From contig SMYQ01000012.1 in the NCBI GenBank assembly GCA_007050885.1, positions 1 to 7,619 of the forward strand: 7,619 nucleotides of DNA, given 5' to 3'. Below the pieces are notes generated by a model. That model saw only the letters and a list, made by a program, of their open reading frames with translations, was not told the DNA's origin and did no database searches. Every line of letters starts with the position of its first letter. The stretch's first letter is position 1. The position numbers and the translations under genes are program-made. Positions 1-5,631 of this stretch are shown in pieces. This DNA comes from Candidatus Bathyarchaeota archaeon. GTDB lineage: Archaea > Thermoproteota > Bathyarchaeia > 40CM-2-53-6 > RBG-13-38-9.

Positions 1-160
1 CCTTTGGCAGACCTTTTAACTTTCCACTTAAACATCATTTGAGCATATACATATCAGAATTTTGAATTGGATCTTAGTATAATGATATCAATAAATCATT
101 CTTGCCGAAGCATTTTGGTCTAATATATCCTTTGGCATGCATTCCAACGGATAAGATAAC

Positions 161-170
161 ATATTTATTA
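161..170 (+). promoter_or_regulatory. TATA-like promoter element of the small membrane protein
   Basis: The A/T run ATATTTATTA is preceded by a purine-rich stretch (AAGATAAC) that could act as a BRE. It is centred about 33 bases before the GTG at 199 and 42 before the ATG at 208. A transcript starting some 26 bases downstream would begin near 192 and have a leader of only 7-16 bases. No Shine-Dalgarno sequence is seen, which fits near-leaderless archaeal initiation. Confidence 0.5.
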
Positions 171-175
171 GCTTG

Positions 176-189
176 CCAAGATAGCTTGG
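176..189. repeat. Short inverted repeat over the predicted start site
   Basis: CCAAG and CTTGG are perfect 5-bp arms around the 4-base spacer ATAG. The repeat lies between the TATA-like box and the first codon, where a bound regulator would block RNA polymerase. AGCTTG is also directly repeated (170-175 and 183-188). An operator role is inference from position; arms this short can occur by chance. Confidence 0.25.
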
Positions 190-198
190 AGTCTACCG

Positions 199-630
199 GT
201 GTCCAACATGGGCGAGACTACGAAAACGGATAGAGGCATAACTTTACTCTTTGCAATCTGTTTCTACATTGCAGTAGGCATTTACCTATTGATATTCTCA
301 CTAGGACGTGCTGTTGACCTTTGGATCTTAATCGTATTGAATATAGCTTCAATTATTGTGGGTATTGGTCTTTTTATGCTGAAGCGTTGGAGTTTCTGGC
401 TTGCAATTGCCGTATCTCCACTTTTGATCACCGTCGCAGCCTCGACTCTAGCTTTTTCAACCGGGATACCTACAGTAGATATTGCTATGCAAGCAACTTT
501 GTTCGATGCATCCTTGGCGATAATTATTGTTTTAACCTTATTTTCATTTGTTATCGTGCTTGCAAGTAGTGATAAATTAGGAAAAGGTTCGCTTAAATCT
601 TCTGACTCCGAGTCTGACGGAAGTCAGTAG
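199..630 (+). CDS. Small four-helix membrane protein of unknown function
   Basis: I do not recognise the family. The 143-residue product has four hydrophobic segments at about residues 13-35, 40-61, 64-86 and 101-122, and ends in a hydrophilic, Ser/Asp/Glu-rich tail (about 124-143). There is no cleavable signal peptide and no obvious catalytic motif, so it is probably an integral inner-membrane protein. A short basic turn (LKRW, 61-64) between helices 2 and 3 probably faces the cytoplasm. The start can be GTG at 199 or ATG at 208; the ATG removes only three residues. A TATA-like box lies just upstream. Its last 54 bases overlap, tail to tail, the end of the dolichyl-phosphate-mannose-synthase-like gene. 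It has the size and helix number of GtrA-type flippases, but I cannot see the GtrA sequence signature, so I do not assign it. Confidence 0.75.
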   Translation: MSNMGETTKTDRGITLLFAICFYIAVGIYLLIFSLGRAVDLWILIVLNIASIIVGIGLFMLKRWSFWLAIAVSPLLITVAASTLAFSTGIPTVDIAMQATLFDASLAIIIVLTLFSFVIVLASSDKLGKGSLKSSDSESDGSQ

Positions 631-1284
631 AAACTCAAGAATGTCTTTTTTTGAAAGCTTCGATTTCCCTGCAGTTCTATCATAGAAGATAATAGGTACC
701 TCCCCAATTCTAAAGCCCTTATTCAAAGCCTCAGAAAGAACTTCAATCTGGAAAGCATAACCGCTTGTCTTGAAATCCCGGAAATCTAGAGATTCAATAA
801 CAGTTTTCCGATATAGTCTATAACCTGATGTAATATCTGAAATTTTCAGGCCAGAACCTAATCGTCCAATAAAATTTGCGATTCCTGAAACCATCTTTCG
901 ATATAACCCCCACCCAATAACTTCCCCTCCTTCGATTCTTCTTGATCCTACAACGACATCTAATCCTTCTTTGGATTTCTCTATGAATAAAGGCATAAAT
1001 TTGGGATCATGTGAAAGGTCTGCATCCAGTACAAAAACGAGGTCACCTCTTGCTGTTTTCAAACCTTCGACAATAGCACCTCCAAGACCTTTGCTCTTTT
1101 GCACTAGGATTTCGACCCCTAAGGTACGAAGTTTATCCGGAGTATCATCATCTGATTTATCAACGGCTAATATGTTGTAATTCACATTGAGTGGTTTCAT
1201 TATCTTAGTGATTTTAGAAATTAGAGTCTCAATAGCCGGTTCATTTTTCGTTGGAATTATTATTGAGATTAACAAATTCATCAC
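577..1284 (-). CDS. Dolichyl-phosphate mannose synthase-like glycosyltransferase (GT2)
   Basis: This is a family 2 glycosyltransferase of the DPM1 type, which moves a sugar (classically mannose from GDP-mannose) onto a polyprenyl phosphate at the cytoplasmic membrane face, giving a lipid-linked donor for protein or glycan glycosylation. Visible motifs in order: PTKNE (11-15), VDKSDDDTPD (41-50), the DAD metal site at 87-89 followed by SHDP (91-94), VGSR (112-115), GGEVIGWGLYRK (119-130), DITSGYRLY (150-158), GEVPI (194-198) and DRTAGKSKLS (202-211). These match the DPM synthase consensus closely. At 235 residues it has no membrane helix, like human DPM1, so it would need a partner or peripheral attachment. 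GTG at 1284 or ATG at 1281 may start it. The start is about 21 bases after the stop of the upstream glycosyltransferase gene, so the two are probably cotranscribed. The exact sugar and lipid acceptor cannot be read from sequence. Confidence 0.88.
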   Translation of the reverse strand: MMNLLISIIIPTKNEPAIETLISKITKIMKPLNVNYNILAVDKSDDDTPDKLRTLGVEILVQKSKGLGGAIVEGLKTARGDLVFVLDADLSHDPKFMPLFIEKSKEGLDVVVGSRRIEGGEVIGWGLYRKMVSGIANFIGRLGSGLKISDITSGYRLYRKTVIESLDFRDFKTSGYAFQIEVLSEALNKGFRIGEVPIIFYDRTAGKSKLSKKDILEFLLTSVRLGVRRFKRTFS

Positions 1285-1305
1285 AGAAGTATCTGATCTT
1301 TCAAC

Positions 1306-2601
1306 CTAACCATCAATAGTTCCGTACTTTGGAGTAGCTTCAAATTGCGAATTAATATTGAGAAAACCTTCTAAAGTAGCTTTTGAAGTTGCCAGTAACG
1401 TCCCCGCTCCCAATGCAGCTATTCCCACGATTCTAGGAATTTCGTTGTAGTCAATATGTTTCTCGGATAATTCGAATATTGTTGTCCCATACAAAAGTAA
1501 AGGCGATATATAGATGATAGTAAGAAAAATTGAAGCTATAGGACCTAATATCGTCAGCCAATAATCATGAAAGAAAAATGAAATTGGAAATATCGAAAAA
1601 TAAAATGGCATAAGAATTAAACTGAGAACAGATACCGGCGCGACAAAATAGGTTGCAAGCAACATTAATGCTTCAAATTTCTGAAATATTGAGAGTAAAG
1701 GCGATTTAATGATTGATCGATAATGTTTCTTAAAGCATTGAGCGAAACCTTTAGCCCACCTAGCTTGTTGTTTACGTAGCAATTTAAAAGTTGCAGGTAT
1801 TTCTCCAGGACAGGTTATTTTGGGTAGAAATATGTATTTCCAACCTTTCAGTTGCATTTGTATTGATAGGTCTAGGTCTTCCGCTAATGTTTCTGAGGAC
1901 CATCCTCCCACCGATCTTATGGCCGAGCATCGGAAAAGCCCTCCTGTCCCACTGAAGTGAGCTAGAAGATTTGCCGAATATCTTCCTCTTAGATCTATGA
2001 TACCATAGCCGTCGATTGCTAGAGCTGTCGATCTTGTAACCCAAGTTTGGTATTTGTTCAGATAACTTGATCTTGTTTGAACAAACGCTATCTTTTCATC
2101 GAGATACATGTATGGAACCAGTTTTCGGAGTATGTCCTTTCGAGGTACAAAATCTGCATCAAATATCATCACGAAATCACTGTGGGTCATATCAAGTGCG
2201 GTTTGCAGTGCTCCAGCTTTAAATCCAGTTCTATCATCTCGATGGATCATTTTGATTAAATGCGGGAATTTATTCTCAAAAGATTCTACTATTTTTGTTG
2301 TTTCATCAGTAGAATCGTCAATTACAATAATCTTCATCTTATCCTTCGGGTAATCTATCTTCATACATGATTCAATTATGCGTTCAGCAACGTTTCGTTC
2401 GTTGAAGAGAGGGATATGTATTGTTACTTCAGGTAGTTCCTTTATTTGAGGTGGTTCAAGAGTCTTATTGCGACCTTTTATAGAAAGATAAGTTAGCAGT
2501 GACCAATTCATTGCGTAAAGTCCAAGCAAGATTGTTACAATTGTCATAAGAGTGAGGATAATTTGTTGAGCAGTGGTCAATTGAAGAAAGACATTGAACA
2601 T
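1306..2601 (-). CDS. Membrane-bound processive GT2 glycosyltransferase (cellulose/mannan synthase-like)
   Basis: The protein resembles the catalytic part of CESA/CSLA-type polysaccharide synthases, which add nucleotide-sugar units to a growing glycan while moving it across the membrane. Order of parts in the 431 residues: a membrane helix (about 12-34); the GT-A core with PLFNE (64-68), IDDSTD (94-99), the DAD metal site (148-150), TGGLFR (219-224) and the catalytic-base motif TLAEDLDL (238-245, E241-D242); the acceptor motif QxxRW (Q278, R281, W282); then hydrophobic segments at about 308-340, 347-372 and 390-408. The C-terminal TPKYG (423-427) is also typical of this group. All catalytic motifs are intact. 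The product could be a beta-linked exopolysaccharide or another envelope glycan; the sugar is not predictable. It opens a two-gene operon with the DPM-like enzyme. ATG at 2601 sits where transcription should start from the TATA box at 2620-2632. Confidence 0.9.
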   Translation of the reverse strand: MFNVFLQLTTAQQIILTLMTIVTILLGLYAMNWSLLTYLSIKGRNKTLEPPQIKELPEVTIHIPLFNERNVAERIIESCMKIDYPKDKMKIIVIDDSTDETTKIVESFENKFPHLIKMIHRDDRTGFKAGALQTALDMTHSDFVMIFDADFVPRKDILRKLVPYMYLDEKIAFVQTRSSYLNKYQTWVTRSTALAIDGYGIIDLRGRYSANLLAHFSGTGGLFRCSAIRSVGGWSSETLAEDLDLSIQMQLKGWKYIFLPKITCPGEIPATFKLLRKQQARWAKGFAQCFKKHYRSIIKSPLLSIFQKFEALMLLATYFVAPVSVLSLILMPFYFSIFPISFFFHDYWLTILGPIASIFLTIIYISPLLLYGTTIFELSEKHIDYNEIPRIVGIAALGAGTLLATSKATLEGFLNINSQFEATPKYGTIDG

Positions 2602-2619
2602 TATCGATCACTCTATAGA

Positions 2620-2632
2620 TTTATTGTATAAT
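2620..2632 (-). promoter_or_regulatory. TATA-like promoter element of the glycosyltransferase operon
   Basis: Read on the minus strand the element is ATTATACAATAAA, centred about 26 bases before the ATG at 2601. That spacing puts the transcription start at or within a base or two of the first codon, so the mRNA would be leaderless. It lies in the 94-base gap after the topA stop, so the glycosyltransferase pair can be expressed without topA. I see no clear terminator after topA (the minus strand there has A-runs, not U-runs), so read-through from topA is also possible. Confidence 0.5.
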
Positions 2633-2695
2633 CATGAGAACAATTGGGTCAGCAAATTTTGAATTTAAGTGATTTTTTACGCTCCACAGGCGAGT

Positions 2696-4783
2696 CTAAC
2701 TCTCACGCCTATTCGCAAGTCCCTCCACATAACATTTTGGGCAGGAAATTATAGGTCGTTTTCTTTTACTTTTTATTGAAACTAATTGGAAACCGCATTT
2801 TTTACAAAATGTATCTAATATCCTCAAAATTCCAAACTGCATAAGTGGGAGCGAAAACCTACATTCACCTTTCATTGCTCTTGAACATCCTATGAACCTC
2901 TTTTTTGTCCTCTTGCTCTTTATGATAAGTAAGGCGGCTCCACAATTTGGGCATGGCACCTTTAATGTGACACTCTGTAGGTTAGTCTCCCTAATTGCCT
3001 CACTCAATTCCTTACCAATTTCAATCTCTTGTGGTGCAATTTTTTCAAATATAATCTTAAGTTGCCTTATAGCATCCGTAACAACGGTTTGATGGCTCGT
3101 TTCCCCGGTTTCAATCTTATTCATTTGGATCTCTAATTCTCTTGTAAAAGATACATCAATAATCCTAGGACAATGCTCCTTTAGAACTTCAATGACTTTA
3201 GTTGCTAATAGTGTTGGGCGAATTGCTTCATCAACGATATATCCTCTCTTGTAGAGCGTGTCGATTATTCCCGCTCTAGTTGCCTTAGTACCTATTTCAT
3301 TGTTATCCATTTCTTTAATCAAACTACTTGGATTAAATCTTGGAGGTGGAGTGGTGTGATGCTTTTGTGCAAAAATTTCTTTGATAACTACTTCTTTCCC
3401 TATTTCAACAGGCGGAATAATAGTTTCAGTGGGTTTAACATATGGATGATAATACTTGAACCATCCTTGCTCAACAATCCTTGAACCATTAATATAGAAT
3501 TGATATTCATTCTCTACAATGAAGCTTGCCTTTTGGTTAAGTCGTAATGCTGCCGATGCGAAAACTGCCATGAATCGCTTAATCACTAGATCTAGAAATT
3601 TTCTTGCCCCTGGTTCAATACTGGTTTTAGACATTGCCCCTGTTGGATATATAGCCGGATGTGCTGGATCAAATTTCTTCCCTTCTACCGGTTTAAGTGT
3701 CGGTCCTTCAAGAAGTTCTGATGAGAGATTTCTGTATTCTGGATATTTCTTAATCCCATCGAATATTGTTCGGTAGCCAATAGAAGGTGGAAGTTTTTGA
3801 CTTGATGTTCTAGGATAAGAGATGAGGGCTTGTAGATACAAGTTTTCGAGTATTCTTAGAGTTTGGCTTGGACTTGTATGGAAGTGTTTGTGGGCTTCTG
3901 TCTGAATCGTTGTTAGGTCGAATGGGTACGGCGGTGATACTTCCATTTTGGTTTCTCTAAAATTATCGATCTTCCCTGACTTACCTTTCACATTTTCAAC
4001 AATATGTTTAGCTTCTGTTTCAGTTTCCAAGATTTTTTTTGAATACTGACCTTTTACTATGGTGCCATCAACATCTACAGTAGTTTCAACAGTCCAGTAA
4101 GGTGTTGGCTTGAAATTGTTTACCTCAATTTCTCTCTCTACAATAAAATTTAATGTTGGTCCTTGAACCCTGCCAGTGCTAATAGTCGTATATCGTTCGC
4201 TATGTTTCCTCGCTGATTCGGTAAGAGCTCTTGAGAGGTTGATTCCGTATAGCCAATCTATTTCGTGTCTACACATTCCTGCTTTGACAATGTCATAGTC
4301 AAGATGAGAAGAGACATTTCGATATGCGTTTTTCAGATCTGTTTTGGTTAATGTGCTATATTTCATTCTTCCTGCTTTTTCTTCGGCTTGGCAGGCATAT
4401 TTCAAGATCATGTAGCCGATTAATGATCCTTCAATATCGAAATCGCAAGCATTGATAAAATGGTCAGCCTCCTTTCCTAGCTCTTCTATCGCGCTCAACC
4501 ATTCCTTCTGACGTTCGTGACCTTTTTCAACTTCATGTATTGGCTTCCATAGATAATCCCATACAGGATATTTTCTTCTTGGAACTTCCTCCTTTGATCC
4601 TACTGTGTATAAATGTCCAAGCGCTGGACAAATTGTCAGAATATTATTTTGTTTTTTTATTTCATAATAAGTTAGACCATATTTCCTATGCGATGCTGGT
4701 TTGGACTCTGTTAAGGCATCTGCTAGCCTTCTTGCCGCATCAGGCTTTTCGCAGATAATTAGTGTCCTCGCCAGATATTTCAC
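2696..4783 (-). CDS. DNA topoisomerase I (type IA), archaeal
   Basis: The enzyme relaxes negatively supercoiled DNA by cutting one strand through a 5'-phosphotyrosine link. In 695 residues one sees the TOPRIM domain with the catalytic Glu in CEKPDAARR (11-19, E12) and the metal triad D114-x-D116-x-E118 in the archaeal form ACDFDIEGS; TGRVQGPTL (203-211); SPPYPFDLTTIQ (283-294); the active-site tyrosine Y323 in ISYPRTSS; HPAIYPTG (375-382); and IGTKATRAGII (497-507). The C-terminus has two four-cysteine zinc ribbons: C611, C614, C633, C641 and C660, C663, C681, C684. All key residues are present and the length is normal. The start is GTG at 4783, which places the CEKP motif at the expected distance; the ATG at 4787 is in another frame. 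It is separated from the upstream membrane-protein gene by a strong terminator, and two matched palindromes lie in its leader. It lacks the helicase domain of reverse gyrase. Confidence 0.95.
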   Translation of the reverse strand: MKYLARTLIICEKPDAARRLADALTESKPASHRKYGLTYYEIKKQNNILTICPALGHLYTVGSKEEVPRRKYPVWDYLWKPIHEVEKGHERQKEWLSAIEELGKEADHFINACDFDIEGSLIGYMILKYACQAEEKAGRMKYSTLTKTDLKNAYRNVSSHLDYDIVKAGMCRHEIDWLYGINLSRALTESARKHSERYTTISTGRVQGPTLNFIVEREIEVNNFKPTPYWTVETTVDVDGTIVKGQYSKKILETETEAKHIVENVKGKSGKIDNFRETKMEVSPPYPFDLTTIQTEAHKHFHTSPSQTLRILENLYLQALISYPRTSSQKLPPSIGYRTIFDGIKKYPEYRNLSSELLEGPTLKPVEGKKFDPAHPAIYPTGAMSKTSIEPGARKFLDLVIKRFMAVFASAALRLNQKASFIVENEYQFYINGSRIVEQGWFKYYHPYVKPTETIIPPVEIGKEVVIKEIFAQKHHTTPPPRFNPSSLIKEMDNNEIGTKATRAGIIDTLYKRGYIVDEAIRPTLLATKVIEVLKEHCPRIIDVSFTRELEIQMNKIETGETSHQTVVTDAIRQLKIIFEKIAPQEIEIGKELSEAIRETNLQSVTLKVPCPNCGAALLIIKSKRTKKRFIGCSRAMKGECRFSLPLMQFGILRILDTFCKKCGFQLVSIKSKRKRPIISCPKCYVEGLANRRES
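2732..2953 (-). other. Twin zinc-ribbon C-terminal domain of topoisomerase I
   Basis: Residues 611-684 carry two Cys4 clusters. The first is C-x2-C, 18 residues, C-x7-C (C611, C614, C633, C641); the second is C-x2-C, 17 residues, C-x2-C (C660, C663, C681, C684). In type IA topoisomerases such ribbons bind single-stranded DNA and help strand passage. Both clusters look complete, so both probably bind zinc. Confidence 0.85.
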
Positions 4784-4802
4784 CCATTAGCAATTGTGAC
4801 TA

Positions 4803-4858
4803 ATTTGATTTCAAATGTATTCTGATTATCTATTGAAAGAAAAATTTTAGTTCTAAAA
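4803..4858. promoter_or_regulatory. Pair of 14-bp palindromes upstream of topA
   Basis: ATTTGA-TT-TCAAAT (4803-4816) and TTTTAG-TT-CTAAAA (4845-4858) are both perfect inverted repeats with 6-bp arms and a TT centre. They agree at 8 of 14 positions (xTTTxxTTxxAAAx). Their centres are 42 bp apart, about four helical turns. The proximal copy is centred 26-27 bases before the topA GTG, where the TATA box of a leaderless gene would be; no better TATA-like element is seen there. The layout suits a dimeric regulator binding twice on one DNA face, but the region is AT-rich and chance palindromes are possible. The distal one overlaps the U-run of the preceding terminator. Confidence 0.35.
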
Positions 4859-4881
4859 AATCGTTGTATTGCTACAACGAT
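4855..4881 (-). terminator. Hairpin plus U-run terminator after the membrane-protein gene
   Basis: On the minus strand the RNA forms UCGUUGUA-GCAA-UACAACGA: a perfect 8-bp stem (9 with the flanking A-U pair) closed by GCAA, a GNRA tetraloop, and followed at once by six U residues (A-run at 4855-4860 on the plus strand). It starts within a few bases of the stop codon at 4887-4889. A second U-rich stretch lies further downstream (about 4838-4848). The arrangement should end transcription of the upstream gene and insulate topA. Archaeal RNA polymerase terminates mainly on U-runs, so the hairpin may instead stabilise the mRNA 3' end. Confidence 0.8.
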
Positions 4882-4886
4882 GAGTG

Positions 4887-5468
4887 TCATCGCCTCTTTA
4901 TGCGTCTTCTTGATTTACGTCCTATTATTATCACAGTACATCCTATGATTAGAAAAGAGATAAAATTGGAAAAGAAATATTTCATTATGGGTGCAAACCC
5001 CATTATGCTTGAAAAATATCCATAGAATCCTGTTATTGCAGTTTTTAGGGCGGGTATTGAAGATTGGATTGAAAATAGAAATCCAAGTATCCAGTTAGAG
5101 CCAAGAACATATGGCAGAAATAGTAGGCCAGTCAACATGGCTAAAAGAATGAATGCTGCTTCAAACATTCTTACTGGCAAGATCATTATTGGAATACCTG
5201 TACCAGGTTTGGCATGGATAGTAGCTTTCTTTTCCGTCAAATACATCCAACAAGACAGTATTACTGCAACGAAACCGATCAAAGGGATGTACAGATATGG
5301 AATTGCGAGACCGTAAATTATGAAAAACTTGAATTCGAGACCTCTAGTAACTAAATATTGTATTAGAAATAATTGGATCATAATTGTTGAAGCTGTCAAA
5401 AGGAGAATTGAGAATATTGATGAGGTGGATGTCCATTTGAAAATTATTCGTCTTGGAACCTTGCTCAA
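4887..5468 (-). CDS. Integral membrane protein of unknown function
   Basis: I do not recognise the family. The 193-residue product is strongly hydrophobic, with likely membrane segments at about residues 17-39, 48-76, 92-122, 125-147 and 165-183; some could be split, so four to six helices are possible. It begins with a short basic N-terminus (SKVPRR) and ends in a very basic tail (GRKSRRRIKRR, 183-193), which by the positive-inside rule should be cytoplasmic. No enzymatic or transport motif stands out. The start is taken as TTG at 5468: the frame is closed upstream by a TAA at 5499-5501, there is no ATG before residue 30, and GGGGAT lies about ten bases upstream as a weak ribosome-binding candidate. 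A TATA-like box is at about 5498-5508. The gene is divergent from the surface-protein gene and followed by a strong terminator, so it is probably monocistronic. Confidence 0.75.
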   Translation of the reverse strand: MSKVPRRIIFKWTSTSSIFSILLLTASTIMIQLFLIQYLVTRGLEFKFFIIYGLAIPYLYIPLIGFVAVILSCWMYLTEKKATIHAKPGTGIPIMILPVRMFEAAFILLAMLTGLLFLPYVLGSNWILGFLFSIQSSIPALKTAITGFYGYFSSIMGFAPIMKYFFSNFISFLIIGCTVIIIGRKSRRRIKRR

Positions 5469-5497
5469 TAGCTGAATATCCCCAACATATTTTGACG

Positions 5498-5508
5498 TTT
5501 ATTATTGG
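5498..5508 (-). promoter_or_regulatory. TATA-like promoter element of the unknown membrane protein
   Basis: The minus strand reads CCAATAATAAA, centred about 35 bases before the TTG start at 5468. Transcription would begin near 5476, leaving a leader of roughly ten bases. The sequence is only a moderate TATA match and was chosen for its spacing. Confidence 0.35.
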
Positions 5509-5598
5509 TTCTTTTCCCATTGAGTTCAGATGTAGCAATTAAGCCTATTGATAATGTGGTGAATAATGTTAAGGCATAATTTAGAGGTTGATATCTAA

Positions 5599-5607
5599 AT
5601 TTTAAAT
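5599..5607 (+). promoter_or_regulatory. TATA-like promoter element of the surface-protein gene
   Basis: ATTTTAAAT is centred 29 bases before the ATG at 5632, so transcription should begin at or just before that ATG, giving a leaderless mRNA. The purine-anti-SD-like GAGGTTGAT at 5584-5592 lies upstream of the TATA box and so cannot serve as a ribosome-binding site. The agreement between box and ATG supports 5632 over the internal ATG at 5644. Confidence 0.5.
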
Positions 5608-5631
5608 GCTAGACCTGTATATAGTGTCATA

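Larger units (their letters stand above)
1..198. other. Intergenic leader region at window edge
   Basis: No convincing complete gene lies here. The nonamer CCTTTGGCA occurs at 1-9 and again at 129-137. An inverted repeat (AATGAT, 8-base spacer, ATCATT) lies at 81-100. On the minus strand a frame opens with ATG ATG at 38 and runs unbroken for 12 codons off the window edge (MMFKWKVKRSAK); it could be the first codons of a divergent gene, but 12 codons are too few to call. The right part (about 160-198) is the promoter and possible operator of the next gene. Confidence 0.5.

Noticed and set aside
1..137. Direct repeat CCTTTGGCA at 1-9 and 129-137 as part of a repeat array
   Set aside because: Only two copies 128 bases apart with no regular third copy; chance cannot be excluded, and it is not a CRISPR.
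199..630. Assignment of the small four-helix protein as a GtrA-type flippase
   Set aside because: Size and helix count fit, but the conserved GtrA residues are not visible, so only the topology is claimed.
1784..2044. 86-codon minus-strand frame inside the processive glycosyltransferase gene
   Set aside because: It lies wholly under the conserved catalytic motifs of the glycosyltransferase in another frame and resembles no protein.
2640..2700. Possible terminator hairpin after topA (GCTC...GAG around 2681-2694)
   Set aside because: Only about three pairs form and the minus-strand sequence that follows has an A-run rather than a U-run.
3519..3776. 85-codon plus-strand frame inside topA
   Set aside because: It is antisense to the conserved topoisomerase core and has no promoter or family resemblance.
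2696..4783. Possible reverse gyrase or topoisomerase III
   Set aside because: There is no helicase domain, and the DFDIEGS TOPRIM form with two C-terminal zinc ribbons fits archaeal topoisomerase I.
5344..5538. Minus-strand 64-codon frame with ATG start overlapping the N-terminus of the unknown membrane protein
   Set aside because: It is out of frame with the strongly hydrophobic, longer frame and gives a composition (N, I, F, S rich, no helix pattern) expected from reading a neighbouring frame of AT-rich coding DNA. I also saw no sign that it joins the main frame by a frameshift.
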